From: Fimbriimonadaceae bacterium | Lineage (GTDB): Bacteria > Armatimonadota > Fimbriimonadia > Fimbriimonadales > Fimbriimonadaceae | Direction: 5' to 3' | Assembly: GCA_022843485.1 (NCBI GenBank) | Contig: JALHNM010000010.1 | Coordinates: forward strand, 1-64,000 | DNA: 64,000 nucleotides | Part shown: positions 52,279 through 59,998 of the stretch, piece by piece | Layout of the letters: every line of letters begins with the position of its first letter | Position numbering within the stretch: position 1 is the first letter of the stretch | The notes under the pieces: model-generated | Told to the model about the DNA's origin: nothing | The model's input: only the letters and a program-made list of their open reading frames with translations | The model's database searches: none | Program-made: the position numbers and the translations under genes

Positions 52279-52389
52279 ATGGCCAAGAAGCGCAAGGCGA
52301 AGCGAGCTCGCAAGTCCAGCAAGAAGACCACCCGTCGTCGGCGGGCCAAGAAGGGGAGCAAGCGCACCCTTCACTGCACCTGCAAGTGA
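52279..52389 (+). CDS. Protamine-like micro-protein, 36 aa
   Basis: The ATG at 52279 follows GAGGAGAAGAAGACC. MAKKRKAKRARKSSKKTTRR continues with RRAKKGSKRTLHCTCK: 22 of 36 residues are Lys or Arg. The strong leader implies high expression. A DNA-condensing virion protein is the natural reading. Confidence 0.65.
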   Translation: MAKKRKAKRARKSSKKTTRRRRAKKGSKRTLHCTCK

Positions 52390-52428
52390 GGACTGCTCGT
52401 CGGGCGTAGAGCTCGGCGGCGCCCCTCG

Positions 52429-52463
52429 AGTGGTCCGGCCGTGCGTGAGCCGGCCGGGCCACT
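52429..52463 (+). terminator. Hairpin terminator after the basic-protein genes
   Basis: AGTGGTCCGGCC pairs with GGCCGGGCCACT, one mismatch, followed by TTCCGCATTCTTTC. It separates the strongly led small gen genes from the membrane-anchored operon at 52488. Confidence 0.55.
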
Positions 52464-52487
52464 TCCGCATTCTTTCAGGAGACACCC

Positions 52488-52877
52488 ATGGCCTTGGACC
52501 CGACCCGGCGCCCCATTGCCGGCGCCCGCATCCCTGCGACCGAGGTCGCGGTGGTGTGGCTGCAGCGGCAGTTGAACAGCGGCGCTCTCCGTCCGGGGAT
52601 TGCTGAGGACGGCGTCATGGGGCCGCAGACCGAGGCGGCGTTGCGGGCCTACGTCACGGGGGTGCTCCGGCAGCCGGTCTCGTCGCCCGTGTACGTGGCG
52701 CAGGTGAATCCAACGGACCGGACGCGAGTCGCGGTGTCGACCGCGCTCGAGGCGGCGCTCGCGGGCGCGGCCGGATCCGCAGAAGGGGGCGGCATGCTCA
52801 TGCCGTTGCTCGGGGTCGCTGCGGTCGTCGGGGTGTTCTATTTCTACTCGCGAGACAAGAGCCGAGGCCGACGATGA
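52488..52877 (+). CDS. Peptidoglycan-binding protein with C-terminal membrane anchor, copy 1
   Basis: CAGGAGACACCC precedes the ATG. Residues 19-58 (VVWLQRQLNSGALRPGIAED, then GVMGPQTEAALRAYV) are a PG_binding_1 domain. The C-terminus MLMPLLGVAAVVGVFYFYS plus RDKSRGRR is one membrane helix with a basic end. It would link a virion membrane to host peptidoglycan. The next gene is its paralogue. Confidence 0.75.
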   Translation: MALDPTRRPIAGARIPATEVAVVWLQRQLNSGALRPGIAEDGVMGPQTEAALRAYVTGVLRQPVSSPVYVAQVNPTDRTRVAVSTALEAALAGAAGSAEGGGMLMPLLGVAAVVGVFYFYSRDKSRGRR

Positions 52878-53260
52878 TCTACACCCCTGTGCTCGCGGTT
52901 CAGCGGTACCTCAATCAATGGGGAGCGCGCCCCTCCGTGGCAGAGGATGGCGTGTGGGGCCCGCAGACGGAAGCTGCGCTCTCTGCATTCGCGCGCATGA
53001 ACGTGCTGCCCTATGAGCGAGGGGTAGGCTACTTGGTGCCCACGGGAGCGTTGCTCATGTCCAACACGATGGGTGTGTCGGACATGCTGTACGCCCGGCT
53101 CACCAACCCACCCCGGATGCCCGGAGAGTCGGCCGAGGGGTCGTCGGGTTTGTTCGTCGTCGGGGCGGTGGTCGTCGGTGCGCTCCTCTACTGGAGTTCG
53201 CAGGGGAAGCGCACGGGCTTGCGCGGGATCCGAGCGCGACGGCGGCGAGGTCGGCGATGA
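52874..53260 (+). CDS. Peptidoglycan-binding protein with C-terminal membrane anchor, copy 2
   Basis: The ATG overlaps the previous stop. VLAVQRYLNQWGARPSVAED and GVWGPQTEAALSAF form a PG_binding_1 domain at residues 6-40; GLFVVGAVVVGALLYWSSQ is the membrane helix; the end KRTGLRGIRARRRRGRR is strongly basic. It is a tandem duplicate of the previous gene that has diverged. Confidence 0.75.
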   Translation: MIYTPVLAVQRYLNQWGARPSVAEDGVWGPQTEAALSAFARMNVLPYERGVGYLVPTGALLMSNTMGVSDMLYARLTNPPRMPGESAEGSSGLFVVGAVVVGALLYWSSQGKRTGLRGIRARRRRGRR

Positions 53261-54270
53261 CCTGCGCGATCCCGCCGCTCGACCAGAGCGAAGTCCGCAT
53301 CGGGCGCGGCTACGGCATCGGGTACAACAGTGCCCGCACCGTCCGGGACCAGCTGCACGCGGGCATGGACTTCGTCGCGAGCGGCGGGGCGCCGGTGCTC
53401 GCGCCGTTGCCGGGTGTCGTCGACTTCTTGACGTTCGACGACGGGCCTCGCATCTCGGCGGACCAGGCACGAGGGGGCGCTCGAGGGCAGGTCCGGCAGA
53501 TGGGCGGGTACGGCAACGCGGTGGTGCTGCGGCACGACGTTGCGGTGCCTGGGCTGCCGAACCCGTTCTTCACGAGCTACAACCACATGCGCGGGCATGG
53601 GCCGGGGCTGGCGCCGGGCGTGGCGGTGGCGACGGGGCAGCTTCTCGGCACGGTCGGCGGGACCACGAACCGGCAGTTCCCGGGGATGGGCGCTCACCTG
53701 CACATGGAGTTGCGGCGCGTTCCTTTCCCCGGGAGCTACGAGCGGGACACGCTCGACCCGAATCTCATGTGGAGCGGGCTCGGTATCGACTGGATCGGAG
53801 GGCGCACGGAGATCGAGCGTCGGGTCGGCGGGCAGTTGCTCATCCGCGCGGACGGGCCTTCGGGACCTGCGGTGTGCCCGAGGACGACGGCGGGGCTCGC
53901 TGCGTTCGGCTACTCGAGGACGCGCGTCGAGCGCGTGAAGCCGCATGACCTGCCGTTCTACTTGAGCGGCATCGACGCGTACATGAGCGAGCTCCCGGGC
54001 TTCACGTTCGGGTCGGTGCCGGCGGGGTACGTGGATCCGGTGCGGCTCAAGACGAGCTACTCGAGCAAGGGCACGACGCAGGCCCCGCGCGAGGGCTCGC
54101 CGGCTGCGGACGTGATGCCCCCGGACTACGCGCCCTCGGGCTCGCCGGTGGCGACCGCGGCCGGTGCTGCGGCTTCTGCGGGAGCGGCTGCGGTCGGGAA
54201 CTCGGCGATCTGGATCGGCGGCGGGATCGCAGCGGCGATCGTGATCGCGGGCATGATGAAGGGCAGGTAG
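53257..54270 (+). CDS. M23 metallopeptidase with C-terminal membrane anchor
   Basis: The 337-residue protein has His34-x3-Asp38 (LHAGMDF), a long insertion, SYNHMRG (His110) and the HLHME motif at 147-151, a complete M23 zinc site. After a Pro/Ala linker it ends in IWIGGGIAAAIVIAGMMKG. It should cut peptide cross-links of peptidoglycan during entry. MTCAIPPLDQ at its start matches the 54550 protein. Confidence 0.8.
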   Translation: MTCAIPPLDQSEVRIGRGYGIGYNSARTVRDQLHAGMDFVASGGAPVLAPLPGVVDFLTFDDGPRISADQARGGARGQVRQMGGYGNAVVLRHDVAVPGLPNPFFTSYNHMRGHGPGLAPGVAVATGQLLGTVGGTTNRQFPGMGAHLHMELRRVPFPGSYERDTLDPNLMWSGLGIDWIGGRTEIERRVGGQLLIRADGPSGPAVCPRTTAGLAAFGYSRTRVERVKPHDLPFYLSGIDAYMSELPGFTFGSVPAGYVDPVRLKTSYSSKGTTQAPREGSPAADVMPPDYAPSGSPVATAAGAAASAGAAAVGNSAIWIGGGIAAAIVIAGMMKGR

Positions 54271-54273
54271 GCG

Positions 54274-54546
54274 ATGGCGACAAAGAAGCGAAAGCGGAAG
54301 AGCGGGCTGCGGGGTACGCCTGCCGAACATCTCACGCAAGCGGCGGAACTGAAGAAGATCACGGCCGCAAATCTTCGAGCGAACAACACCTGCGCGGGCG
54401 CGCTCATGAACGTGGGGGATGCTGCCGTGATGCGCGAACACGCACTCGAGGCTGGTGTGGCTGGCAGGAAGCTGCGCAAGGCAGCTATCCGCACGATGAA
54501 CAGCGCCGTCGCGAACGCAAAGAAGCTCTGCGGCTGCGGTCGTTGA
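54274..54546 (+). CDS. Basic helical protein, 90 aa
   Basis: MATKKRKRKSGLRGTPAEHL starts a basic protein with helices (LEAGVAGRKLRKAAIRTMNS) and ends KKLCGCGR. Similar in style to the basic proteins at 51677 and 5064, with the GLRGTP segment also found at 56568-57257. Probably DNA-associated. Confidence 0.6.
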   Translation: MATKKRKRKSGLRGTPAEHLTQAAELKKITAANLRANNTCAGALMNVGDAAVMREHALEAGVAGRKLRKAAIRTMNSAVANAKKLCGCGR

Positions 54547-54549
54547 GCC

Positions 54550-55386
54550 ATGCCCTGCGCGCTTCCGCCGGTCGACCAGGCCTCCTCCCAGCTCGGGTGG
54601 GGGTGGGGGAACTTCTCGGGCTCGGGGCGCGCCTTGGCGTTGCACCGGGGCTTGGACTTCATGGCGGACGAGGGCTCGCCGGTGCTGGTGCCGTACGCGG
54701 GGACGGTCGTGGCGGTCGGCAGGCAGGACTACGGGGACGCGATTCGGCCGGGGGCTGATGGGCTTGGGCACTACGTGGCGATCGCTCACGGGGCCGTGGA
54801 GGCGGGGCAGCGCCCGATCGCCACGAGGTACGCGCACCTGAGGAGCGCCAGTCCGTTGCGGGTCGGGCAGCGGGTCGCGGCGGGGGACTTGGTCGGGTAC
54901 GTGGGCACGAGCGGCAGGGCGCCGGGCAGTCGGCCGCTCCTGTTCTTTCAGACGCTCTGGGACCGGGACGGGATGGACTACGTGAACGCCGTGCCGCTAG
55001 AGCCGCTGCGGTACTTCTTCGCGCCTCTCGGGGTGCAGCACGAGGGCGGGCAGGTGCCTGGACCTCCGGTGACGCCGTACACGAGCACGCCGACGTGGGG
55101 CGGGAGGCTTCTGCAGGACTCGAGCTGCGAGGCGCCGGGCTTGGCGAGCGTGGCGGACCCGAGGCGGCAGCAGGCTCGCTACGCGCGGTTCGGGAGCACG
55201 CAGCTTTCGAGTCGTGCGGTCTACCCGCCGGCATTATACGATGCGGGCACGTCGCCCGATTCCTCGAGCGGCGTTCTCGTCCTCGGGCTGGCTGCTCTCG
55301 CGGGCGGGGTGTGGTGGCTGACCAGGAAGGCAGCACCGAAGCCCCCGCCTTGGTGGGTGCGACAGCAGCGCTGGAGACGGAAATGA
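54550..55386 (+). CDS. M23-like protein lacking the second zinc motif, membrane-anchored
   Basis: The 278-residue protein starts MPCALPPVDQ like the 53257 product. It keeps His32-x3-Asp36 (LHRGLDF) and YAHL (His96), but where HxH should be it reads PLLFFQTL (131-133). It is thus a likely pseudo-enzyme that binds rather than cuts peptidoglycan. C-terminal anchor GVLVLGLAALAGGVWWLT with a basic end RQQRWRRK. Confidence 0.75.
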   Translation: MPCALPPVDQASSQLGWGWGNFSGSGRALALHRGLDFMADEGSPVLVPYAGTVVAVGRQDYGDAIRPGADGLGHYVAIAHGAVEAGQRPIATRYAHLRSASPLRVGQRVAAGDLVGYVGTSGRAPGSRPLLFFQTLWDRDGMDYVNAVPLEPLRYFFAPLGVQHEGGQVPGPPVTPYTSTPTWGGRLLQDSSCEAPGLASVADPRRQQARYARFGSTQLSSRAVYPPALYDAGTSPDSSSGVLVLGLAALAGGVWWLTRKAAPKPPPWWVRQQRWRRK

Positions 55387-55718
55387 GCTTCTTTCACATC
55401 GCGTGCGTCGTGGTCTTCGTCGCGCTCACGGTCCCGGGCTTCGTGCTCGCCGTGAGGGCGCTGCCGCGGGTCGAGGCCTGGGTGGTGGCAGGCATCAAGC
55501 CCTGGGCCTGCGACATCTGCATGTGCTTCTGGTCCACGGGGCTGTGGGTGCTGGGGTACGCGTGGCTCGAGGAGGATGCGCGGATCTTGCTCGCGTGCGG
55601 GCCGGCGTACTCGCTGGCGCTCTTGCTGCTGGCGTACATGCAGCGTCCTCCGCCGGGTAGCGGGCCCCCGCCCGAGCCGCCGGAGACGACGGGTCTTGCT
55701 GAGGAGCTCGAGGGCTGA
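55383..55718 (+). CDS. Three-helix membrane protein, 111 aa
   Basis: The ATG overlaps the previous stop. Hydrophobic segments at 5-25, 48-62 and 68-85; ACDICMCFWSTGLWVL resembles the Cys pairs of DUF1360-like small phage membrane proteins. Pro/Glu-rich tail. A holin or virion membrane role is possible. Confidence 0.55.
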   Translation: MSFFHIACVVVFVALTVPGFVLAVRALPRVEAWVVAGIKPWACDICMCFWSTGLWVLGYAWLEEDARILLACGPAYSLALLLLAYMQRPPPGSGPPPEPPETTGLAEELEG

Positions 55719-56224
55719 TGCTGCCCTTGCTCGGCAAGATCGCGCTCGCGTACGTCGGTGTCGAGACGGTGGACGCGTTCGTGTTGCGGCGCTGGTGGCG
55801 GCGCACCTCGTATCGCGCCGCGCTCGAGAAGGCGCGAGCGACGGGCAAGCCGTTGCTGGTCGTCGGGCGCCCGCAGGCCGGGTACATCAACAACGTGATC
55901 GGCCCGGACTACGGCTGCGGCGACGTGTGCACGGACATCATCGGGTGCTCGCCGTGCCCGAGGGAGATGAAGGGGCCGCTCGAGGAGATCCTTCCGAGGA
56001 TGCCGACGAGCTCGCACGTGATCTACGTCTCGTGCACGCTCGAGTACGTCGACAACCTGCCGTGGTGCGCGGCGGAGTTGGACCGGGTCGCGGTGCCGGG
56101 CGGGCTGTTCGTCGTGCGCGTCGCCCCCGGGTCCAGCACGTTCTGGTTGTGGCCTGGGGCGAAGTGGGTGCTCGCGTCCGCGCCCCCGGGTCCCTGGCGG
56201 TTCATGCGCAGGTCGGGCACGTGA
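55718..56224 (+). CDS. Methyltransferase-like protein with N-terminal hydrophobic segment
   Basis: After MLPLLGKIALAYVGVETVDA and a basic patch, the sequence (GPDYGCGDVCTDIIGCSPCP, YVSCTLEYVDNLPWC, VAVPGGLFVVRVAPGS) follows the later half of class I methyltransferase folds, but the SAM-binding Gly loop is not clear. It may be degenerate. Overlaps both neighbours. Confidence 0.45.
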   Translation: MLPLLGKIALAYVGVETVDAFVLRRWWRRTSYRAALEKARATGKPLLVVGRPQAGYINNVIGPDYGCGDVCTDIIGCSPCPREMKGPLEEILPRMPTSSHVIYVSCTLEYVDNLPWCAAELDRVAVPGGLFVVRVAPGSSTFWLWPGAKWVLASAPPGPWRFMRRSGT

Positions 56225-56571
56225 CCTCGTGGGCCGAGTGGCTGGTGCAGGCTCGACCTGCGCTGCAGCGCGGGGAGAAGGTCCCGGTGCCGACGGACAT
56301 CCCGCCACCGCCCTCGGCGGGGTTCACGCAGTACACGGGGCCCACGGAGAACCACGGCCAGATCGAGGACTGGGTGCATCCGCTCGAGAACGGCTCGCGC
56401 CTGCACGCGTACAAGTACGCGGACGGGCGATGGTTCGTGCACCTCGACAACTACGACCCGAACGTGTCGCTGCTCTACCTCGTGCTGCACCTTGGTTCGG
56501 AGACCTCGGTGGGCAAGCTCGCGCTCCTGGGCGGTCTCGGCTACCTGGGGTATCGTTGGGCGAGGCGATGA
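56221..56571 (+). CDS. Membrane-anchored protein, 116 aa
   Basis: A GTG overlaps the previous stop. The soluble part has QIEDWVHPLENGSRLHAYKY and GRWFVHLDNYDP; the end KLALLGGLGYLGYRWARR is a short membrane helix with basic residues. Same topology as neighbours; function unknown. Confidence 0.55.
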   Translation: MTSWAEWLVQARPALQRGEKVPVPTDIPPPPSAGFTQYTGPTENHGQIEDWVHPLENGSRLHAYKYADGRWFVHLDNYDPNVSLLYLVLHLGSETSVGKLALLGGLGYLGYRWARR

Positions 56572-57257
56572 GTTCGATCCCCACCAACCTCGGCACGATC
56601 GTGGGCGGCAGCAGCTATCGCTACCAGCTGACGCCGAACGACCTCTTGTGGCTCGCGCGATCGGTGCAGTACGAGGGCGGGAACAACCTCGCGACGGCGT
56701 GGACGTACGCGCAGCGGCAGGTGCTCTACCGGCGGACGAACTCGCTCGCGAGCTTGGTGCAGATGCACAGCCAGCCTGTGAACCCGAAGTGGCGGAGGGA
56801 CGGAGAGTTCTGCCGGCCCGGAGGTCGGTACGCAGGCACGGACCGTTGCTCTCCGAGCCGGCTCGACACGAGGGACGAAGCGGCAAACTTGCCGTGGGCG
56901 AGCGTTCGGGAGAGCATCCGTGATCTGGTCACGCGTTGGGCGTTGGGCGAGACCACGAACCCGGTGCCGAGGGCCACGGACTTCGCGGACCCTGCGGTGT
57001 CGCGAGGCTTCATCGAGCGCAACCCCGGCACGCGCATCGTGCTCGAGGACGGCAACTGGTACTTGGCGGAGACGGGCGCGCAGCGCTGGGCCCCGAACCA
57101 CGTGCAGATCCTTCCGCCGGGGGAGCGCACCGAGACGGGCGGCATGCTCATCCCCGCGGCCATCGCCGCTGCGGGCGCGGTCTGGTACTTCTCGAGGGGC
57201 AAGCGCGGTGGGCTCCGCGGCACGCCGGTCCCGGCCCCGAGGAAGCGGCGGCGATGA
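56568..57257 (+). CDS. Cell-wall hydrolase-like protein with C-terminal membrane anchor
   Basis: The 229-residue protein has LLWLARSVQYEGGNNLATAW (Glu at about 32 as a possible catalytic residue, lysozyme/SleB style) and CRPGGRYAGTDRCSPSRL, then a membrane helix GGMLIPAAIAAAGAVWYFS and the basic tail beginning GKRGGLRGTP. It resembles the early membrane protein at 3655 in layout of its lytic-type domain. Activity is inferred. Confidence 0.55.
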   Translation: MSSIPTNLGTIVGGSSYRYQLTPNDLLWLARSVQYEGGNNLATAWTYAQRQVLYRRTNSLASLVQMHSQPVNPKWRRDGEFCRPGGRYAGTDRCSPSRLDTRDEAANLPWASVRESIRDLVTRWALGETTNPVPRATDFADPAVSRGFIERNPGTRIVLEDGNWYLAETGAQRWAPNHVQILPPGERTETGGMLIPAAIAAAGAVWYFSRGKRGGLRGTPVPAPRKRRR

Positions 57258-57577
57258 GCTGCGCGCACGCCAAGAAGTTCCGTCGGTCGGTGAACATGAC
57301 GCCGGCCGAGATCCGTGCGTGGGCCAAGGACCCGCGGGCGAAGCTGTTCTCGTTGCCGAACACGAGGGCGCGGCTGCCCGCGCTCGCGCGGTTGCGCGCG
57401 AAGCCCGCGAGCCAGTGGACGGAGAAGGACTGCGCGTTCGCAGCTCGCGTCGTGAGCTTCAACGCGCGAATGAGCGGAGCGATGAAGCGGGACGGGTGCA
57501 CGCCCGGCTACGCGGTGTCGCTGCGCAACTGGGGCCGGGCTCCGCGCTCGTGCAAGCCTCCGAAGAGGTCCCGGTGA
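57254..57577 (+). CDS. Basic helical protein, 107 aa
   Basis: MSCAHAKKFRRSVNMTPAEI begins a basic protein with ASQWTEKDCAFAARVVSFNA and an end SCKPPKRSR; four Cys. No membrane segment. Coupled by ATGA overlap to its neighbour. Possibly DNA- or membrane-associated virion component. Confidence 0.5.
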   Translation: MSCAHAKKFRRSVNMTPAEIRAWAKDPRAKLFSLPNTRARLPALARLRAKPASQWTEKDCAFAARVVSFNARMSGAMKRDGCTPGYAVSLRNWGRAPRSCKPPKRSR

Positions 57578-57705
57578 TTCCGCCGGTACAGAGAGCGATC
57601 GCCTGGCGCGACTACGGCAGGCGGCGGCCCACGTCCATGGGGACGCACGAGGAGAAGGCCGCGTGGCTCGAGGCGGTCGTGTGGCTGCTGGAGCGGCTGC
57701 GATGA
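57574..57705 (+). CDS. Micro-protein, 43 aa
   Basis: A GTG start overlaps the previous stop and the end overlaps the next ATG. VIPPVQRAIAWRDYGRRRPT leads to a helix EEKAAWLEAVVWLLERLR. Supported only by coupling and position. Confidence 0.4.
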   Translation: MIPPVQRAIAWRDYGRRRPTSMGTHEEKAAWLEAVVWLLERLR

Positions 57706-58355
57706 GCCGGTACGTCGTCGTGGGCGACTCGCAGGCCGAGGGCGTGCTCATGAGCGGGGCCTTGCCGGCGCTGCTCGGGGAGGACCTCGTCGGGAGCTAC
57801 GATCATCGGGGATGGGGCTCGGCGCGGCTGCTCTCGGACGGGGCCATCGGCACGGCCTTGGGCCGAGCGGCCTCTGCGGGCGCGAAGCTCCTGATCTTCT
57901 CGGGCGGCAACGACAACAACGTGCTAGCCACCCCGGAGGCGTTCGAGCGCTACAAGGAGACGTTGCTCGACATCGTGCGGGCGATCGCGCGCAAGAGCGC
58001 GGCGGCGGACGTGCCGTTGAGCGTGGTGTGGTTCGGGCCGGTGTTCGCGCTCGAGCCCAGCAACGCGCGGCAGCACCCCGACACGGCGCGAGCGATGGCG
58101 TCGGTGCTGCGGTCGAGTGCTGTGCAGCGCGCGGTCGCCGAGGTGCCTGGGGCTCGGGTGTCGTTGCGGTTCGTCGACAGCCAGCCGCTCACCCGTGATC
58201 TGGCGCGCGTCGAGAACGTGCACCTGACGGCGACCAACTACCGGAAGTACGCCGAGCGGGCGCTGAGCGCGGCGGAGAGCGGGGGCGGGCTCCTCGAGCT
58301 GCTGCTCCTCGGAGCGGCCGGGTACGGTGCGTGGCGCTTGTGGAGGATGCGATGA
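57702..58355 (+). CDS. SGNH/GDSL hydrolase with C-terminal membrane anchor
   Basis: The 217-residue protein shows YVVVGDSQAEG (GDS with Ser10), a HRGWGSARLL block, FSGGNDNN and VHLT near 180, the four SGNH blocks. The end GGLLELLLLGAAGYGAWRLW plus RMR is a membrane helix. A deacylase acting on cell-surface or envelope substrates during entry is likely. Confidence 0.7.
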   Translation: MSRYVVVGDSQAEGVLMSGALPALLGEDLVGSYDHRGWGSARLLSDGAIGTALGRAASAGAKLLIFSGGNDNNVLATPEAFERYKETLLDIVRAIARKSAAADVPLSVVWFGPVFALEPSNARQHPDTARAMASVLRSSAVQRAVAEVPGARVSLRFVDSQPLTRDLARVENVHLTATNYRKYAERALSAAESGGGLLELLLLGAAGYGAWRLWRMR

Positions 58356-58708
58356 AGCAGGCAAGAGAACGTGTCGGGTTGGATCGCACACTGCTGTGCG
58401 CGATCCGTTTCTATGCGAAAGCGGATCGGTCGCACGCCTTCGATCCGTCCAAGAGATGGCCGCGAGGCGCCACACCGCCCGCCGACAAGGGGAAGGTCAA
58501 GAAGCTGCTCCGCAAGCAGGGTTTCGGATCGCGAGACATCGACCTGGCGATCACCTACCTGAAGCGGAAGGGCTTCGTCGAGACGGGCACTCGCAGCGTC
58601 GCGCTCACCTCGCGCGGCGGGCGAGTCGGGTGCGCTACGGTCTCGCTGGGGCCGTACACGGAGGCCATGACGTACGGCTCGACGCTCAAGGGAGTGCGGC
58701 GGCGATGA
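58352..58708 (+). CDS. Winged-helix-like protein, 118 aa
   Basis: KKLLRKQGFGSRDIDLAITY and LKRKGFVETGTRSVALTS (about 50-90) resemble a helix-turn-helix with a wing; the N-terminus is helical and basic. It overlaps the previous gene by four bases. It may control late genes, or be structural; the fold call is tentative. Confidence 0.45.
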   Translation: MKQARERVGLDRTLLCAIRFYAKADRSHAFDPSKRWPRGATPPADKGKVKKLLRKQGFGSRDIDLAITYLKRKGFVETGTRSVALTSRGGRVGCATVSLGPYTEAMTYGSTLKGVRRR

Positions 58709-59223
58709 GGCGCTGCGTCGCGAAGAAGCAGATCCCGGGGCACGTGATCGCGCACTGCACGCCGTCCGACGAGCCGGGCGTGGATCTGTACTTCGCGCTC
58801 GACGAGAAGAACCAGCCCAAGGCGTTCCTCGGGTTGAGGAAGCGCGGGTCGGATCTCGTGGTTGAATCGATCACGGTCAAGGACAGCAAGAACATGCGGC
58901 AGCGCCTGGGGACGCGCCTGTATGAGTTCGCGACCGAGCTCGCGTGCAAGGAGAACAAGCGGCTCGTGTCGGATGTCGAGCGGAGCCAGTACGCGGAGGC
59001 GTTCTGGCGCAAGCAGACGAGCAAGGGCCGCTCGATGTGCGTCGAGAAGGGTCGTGGGCAGTTCTTCATGAGCCCGACCGCGCAGCTCTCACCGGCGGAG
59101 ATGCGGAAGCTGCCGCAGCCCGGGGGCCCGACGGGCGAGGAGTGGCCGTGCAAGCGCTACGGCGTGACGCAGCCTTGCTCCGTGACATCCTTGGAGGGCG
59201 TGAAGCGCCGGAGGAAGCGATGA
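58705..59223 (+). CDS. GNAT-like acetyltransferase-type protein
   Basis: The 172-residue protein has VVESITVKDSKNMRQRLGTR and LYEFATELACKENKRLVSDV, then YAEAFWRKQ, the layout of a GNAT acetyl-CoA-binding region (R-x-x-G-T/L then helix). The basic end EGVKRRRKR matches neighbours. It may modify host or virion proteins; the acetyl-CoA loop is not perfectly canonical. Confidence 0.5.
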   Translation: MRRCVAKKQIPGHVIAHCTPSDEPGVDLYFALDEKNQPKAFLGLRKRGSDLVVESITVKDSKNMRQRLGTRLYEFATELACKENKRLVSDVERSQYAEAFWRKQTSKGRSMCVEKGRGQFFMSPTAQLSPAEMRKLPQPGGPTGEEWPCKRYGVTQPCSVTSLEGVKRRRKR

Positions 59224-59489
59224 GCGACAAGAGAGCATTGGTAGAGAAGGCGCAGCAGCTCGGGTTCTTCCTCGCTCGAGGTGCGGGCGGCGCCGAGCAG
59301 CTCCGACGCAAGGTCAAGGGCGGGCGGTGGATCGTGGTCACTGCTGAGGACGACACGCTGGCGCTCCCGCCGAGCTTGCGCTCGAGGGCGAACCGCGCGG
59401 TGTTGCCGAAGCATCCCGACCAGAACCCGGACCCGATCAAGGAGACGGTGTTCGAGACCGCTCTGGCGGCGCTCGCGTCGGTCGAGTAA
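59220..59489 (+). CDS. Small protein, 89 aa, unknown
   Basis: MSDKRALVEKAQQLGFFLAR then KVKGGRWIVVTAEDDTLALP and a helical end VFETALAALASVE. Overlaps the previous stop by four bases. Soluble; no family recognised. Confidence 0.5.
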   Translation: MSDKRALVEKAQQLGFFLARGAGGAEQLRRKVKGGRWIVVTAEDDTLALPPSLRSRANRAVLPKHPDQNPDPIKETVFETALAALASVE

Positions 59490-59498
59490 ACTCCGAGG

Positions 59499-59741
59499 AT
59501 GGAAGAGGCGATCGGTACACTGACAGGCGCGGGCATCCCGGGGGCGATGCTCGTGCTGCTCGGTATGGCGTACTACCGACTCGACCAACGACTCAACGCG
59601 GTGCAAGAGGCTCGGGTCGCGGACGCGCAGCGTGTTGCTGCAGCGGCCCTCGAGCGCGAGGAGAAGTGGCAGACCGTGATTTCGCAGTTGGCTGACGCCG
59701 TTGAACGCGTCGCTGACCGCACCACCGGCGCACGCAAGTAG
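59499..59741 (+). CDS. Small membrane protein with coiled coil, holin/spanin-like
   Basis: MEEAIGTLTGAGIPGAMLVL and LGMAYYRL give an N-terminal membrane helix; the remainder is a coiled coil (RVADAQRVAAAALEREEKWQ). Two genes later comes the amidase endolysin, so a lysis role (holin, or inner-membrane spanin) is plausible from topology and position. Confidence 0.5.
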   Translation: MEEAIGTLTGAGIPGAMLVLLGMAYYRLDQRLNAVQEARVADAQRVAAAALEREEKWQTVISQLADAVERVADRTTGARK

Positions 59742-59749
59742 GAGGTCCC

Positions 59750-59992
59750 ATGAGCGAGCAGCGACCCAAGCGAGATCCGAAGCAATCCACGCCGCGCATG
59801 TTGGCGGTGCGCATGCAGAGGGCGCACGAGGACAAGGTGCCGATGGACTTGGACTACGAGGAGGTCACGGGCGTGATCGACGTGGCCCTCGAGAAGTCGC
59901 GGGCGATCACCGAGGCGGGTGTCGAGAGGGTTCGCGAGCTCTGCCGCAAGCTGGACTCCTCGATGCCCCCGCCCAAGCCGGACCCGGCCTGA
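59750..59992 (+). CDS. Small protein, 80 aa, in the lysis cassette
   Basis: GTAGGAGGTCCC precedes the ATG. MSEQRPKRDPKQSTPRMLAV then YEEVTGVIDVALEKSRAITE; soluble, helical, Pro-rich end. No family recognised. Confidence 0.5.
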   Translation: MSEQRPKRDPKQSTPRMLAVRMQRAHEDKVPMDLDYEEVTGVIDVALEKSRAITEAGVERVRELCRKLDSSMPPPKPDPA

Positions 59993-59998
59993 GGCATC

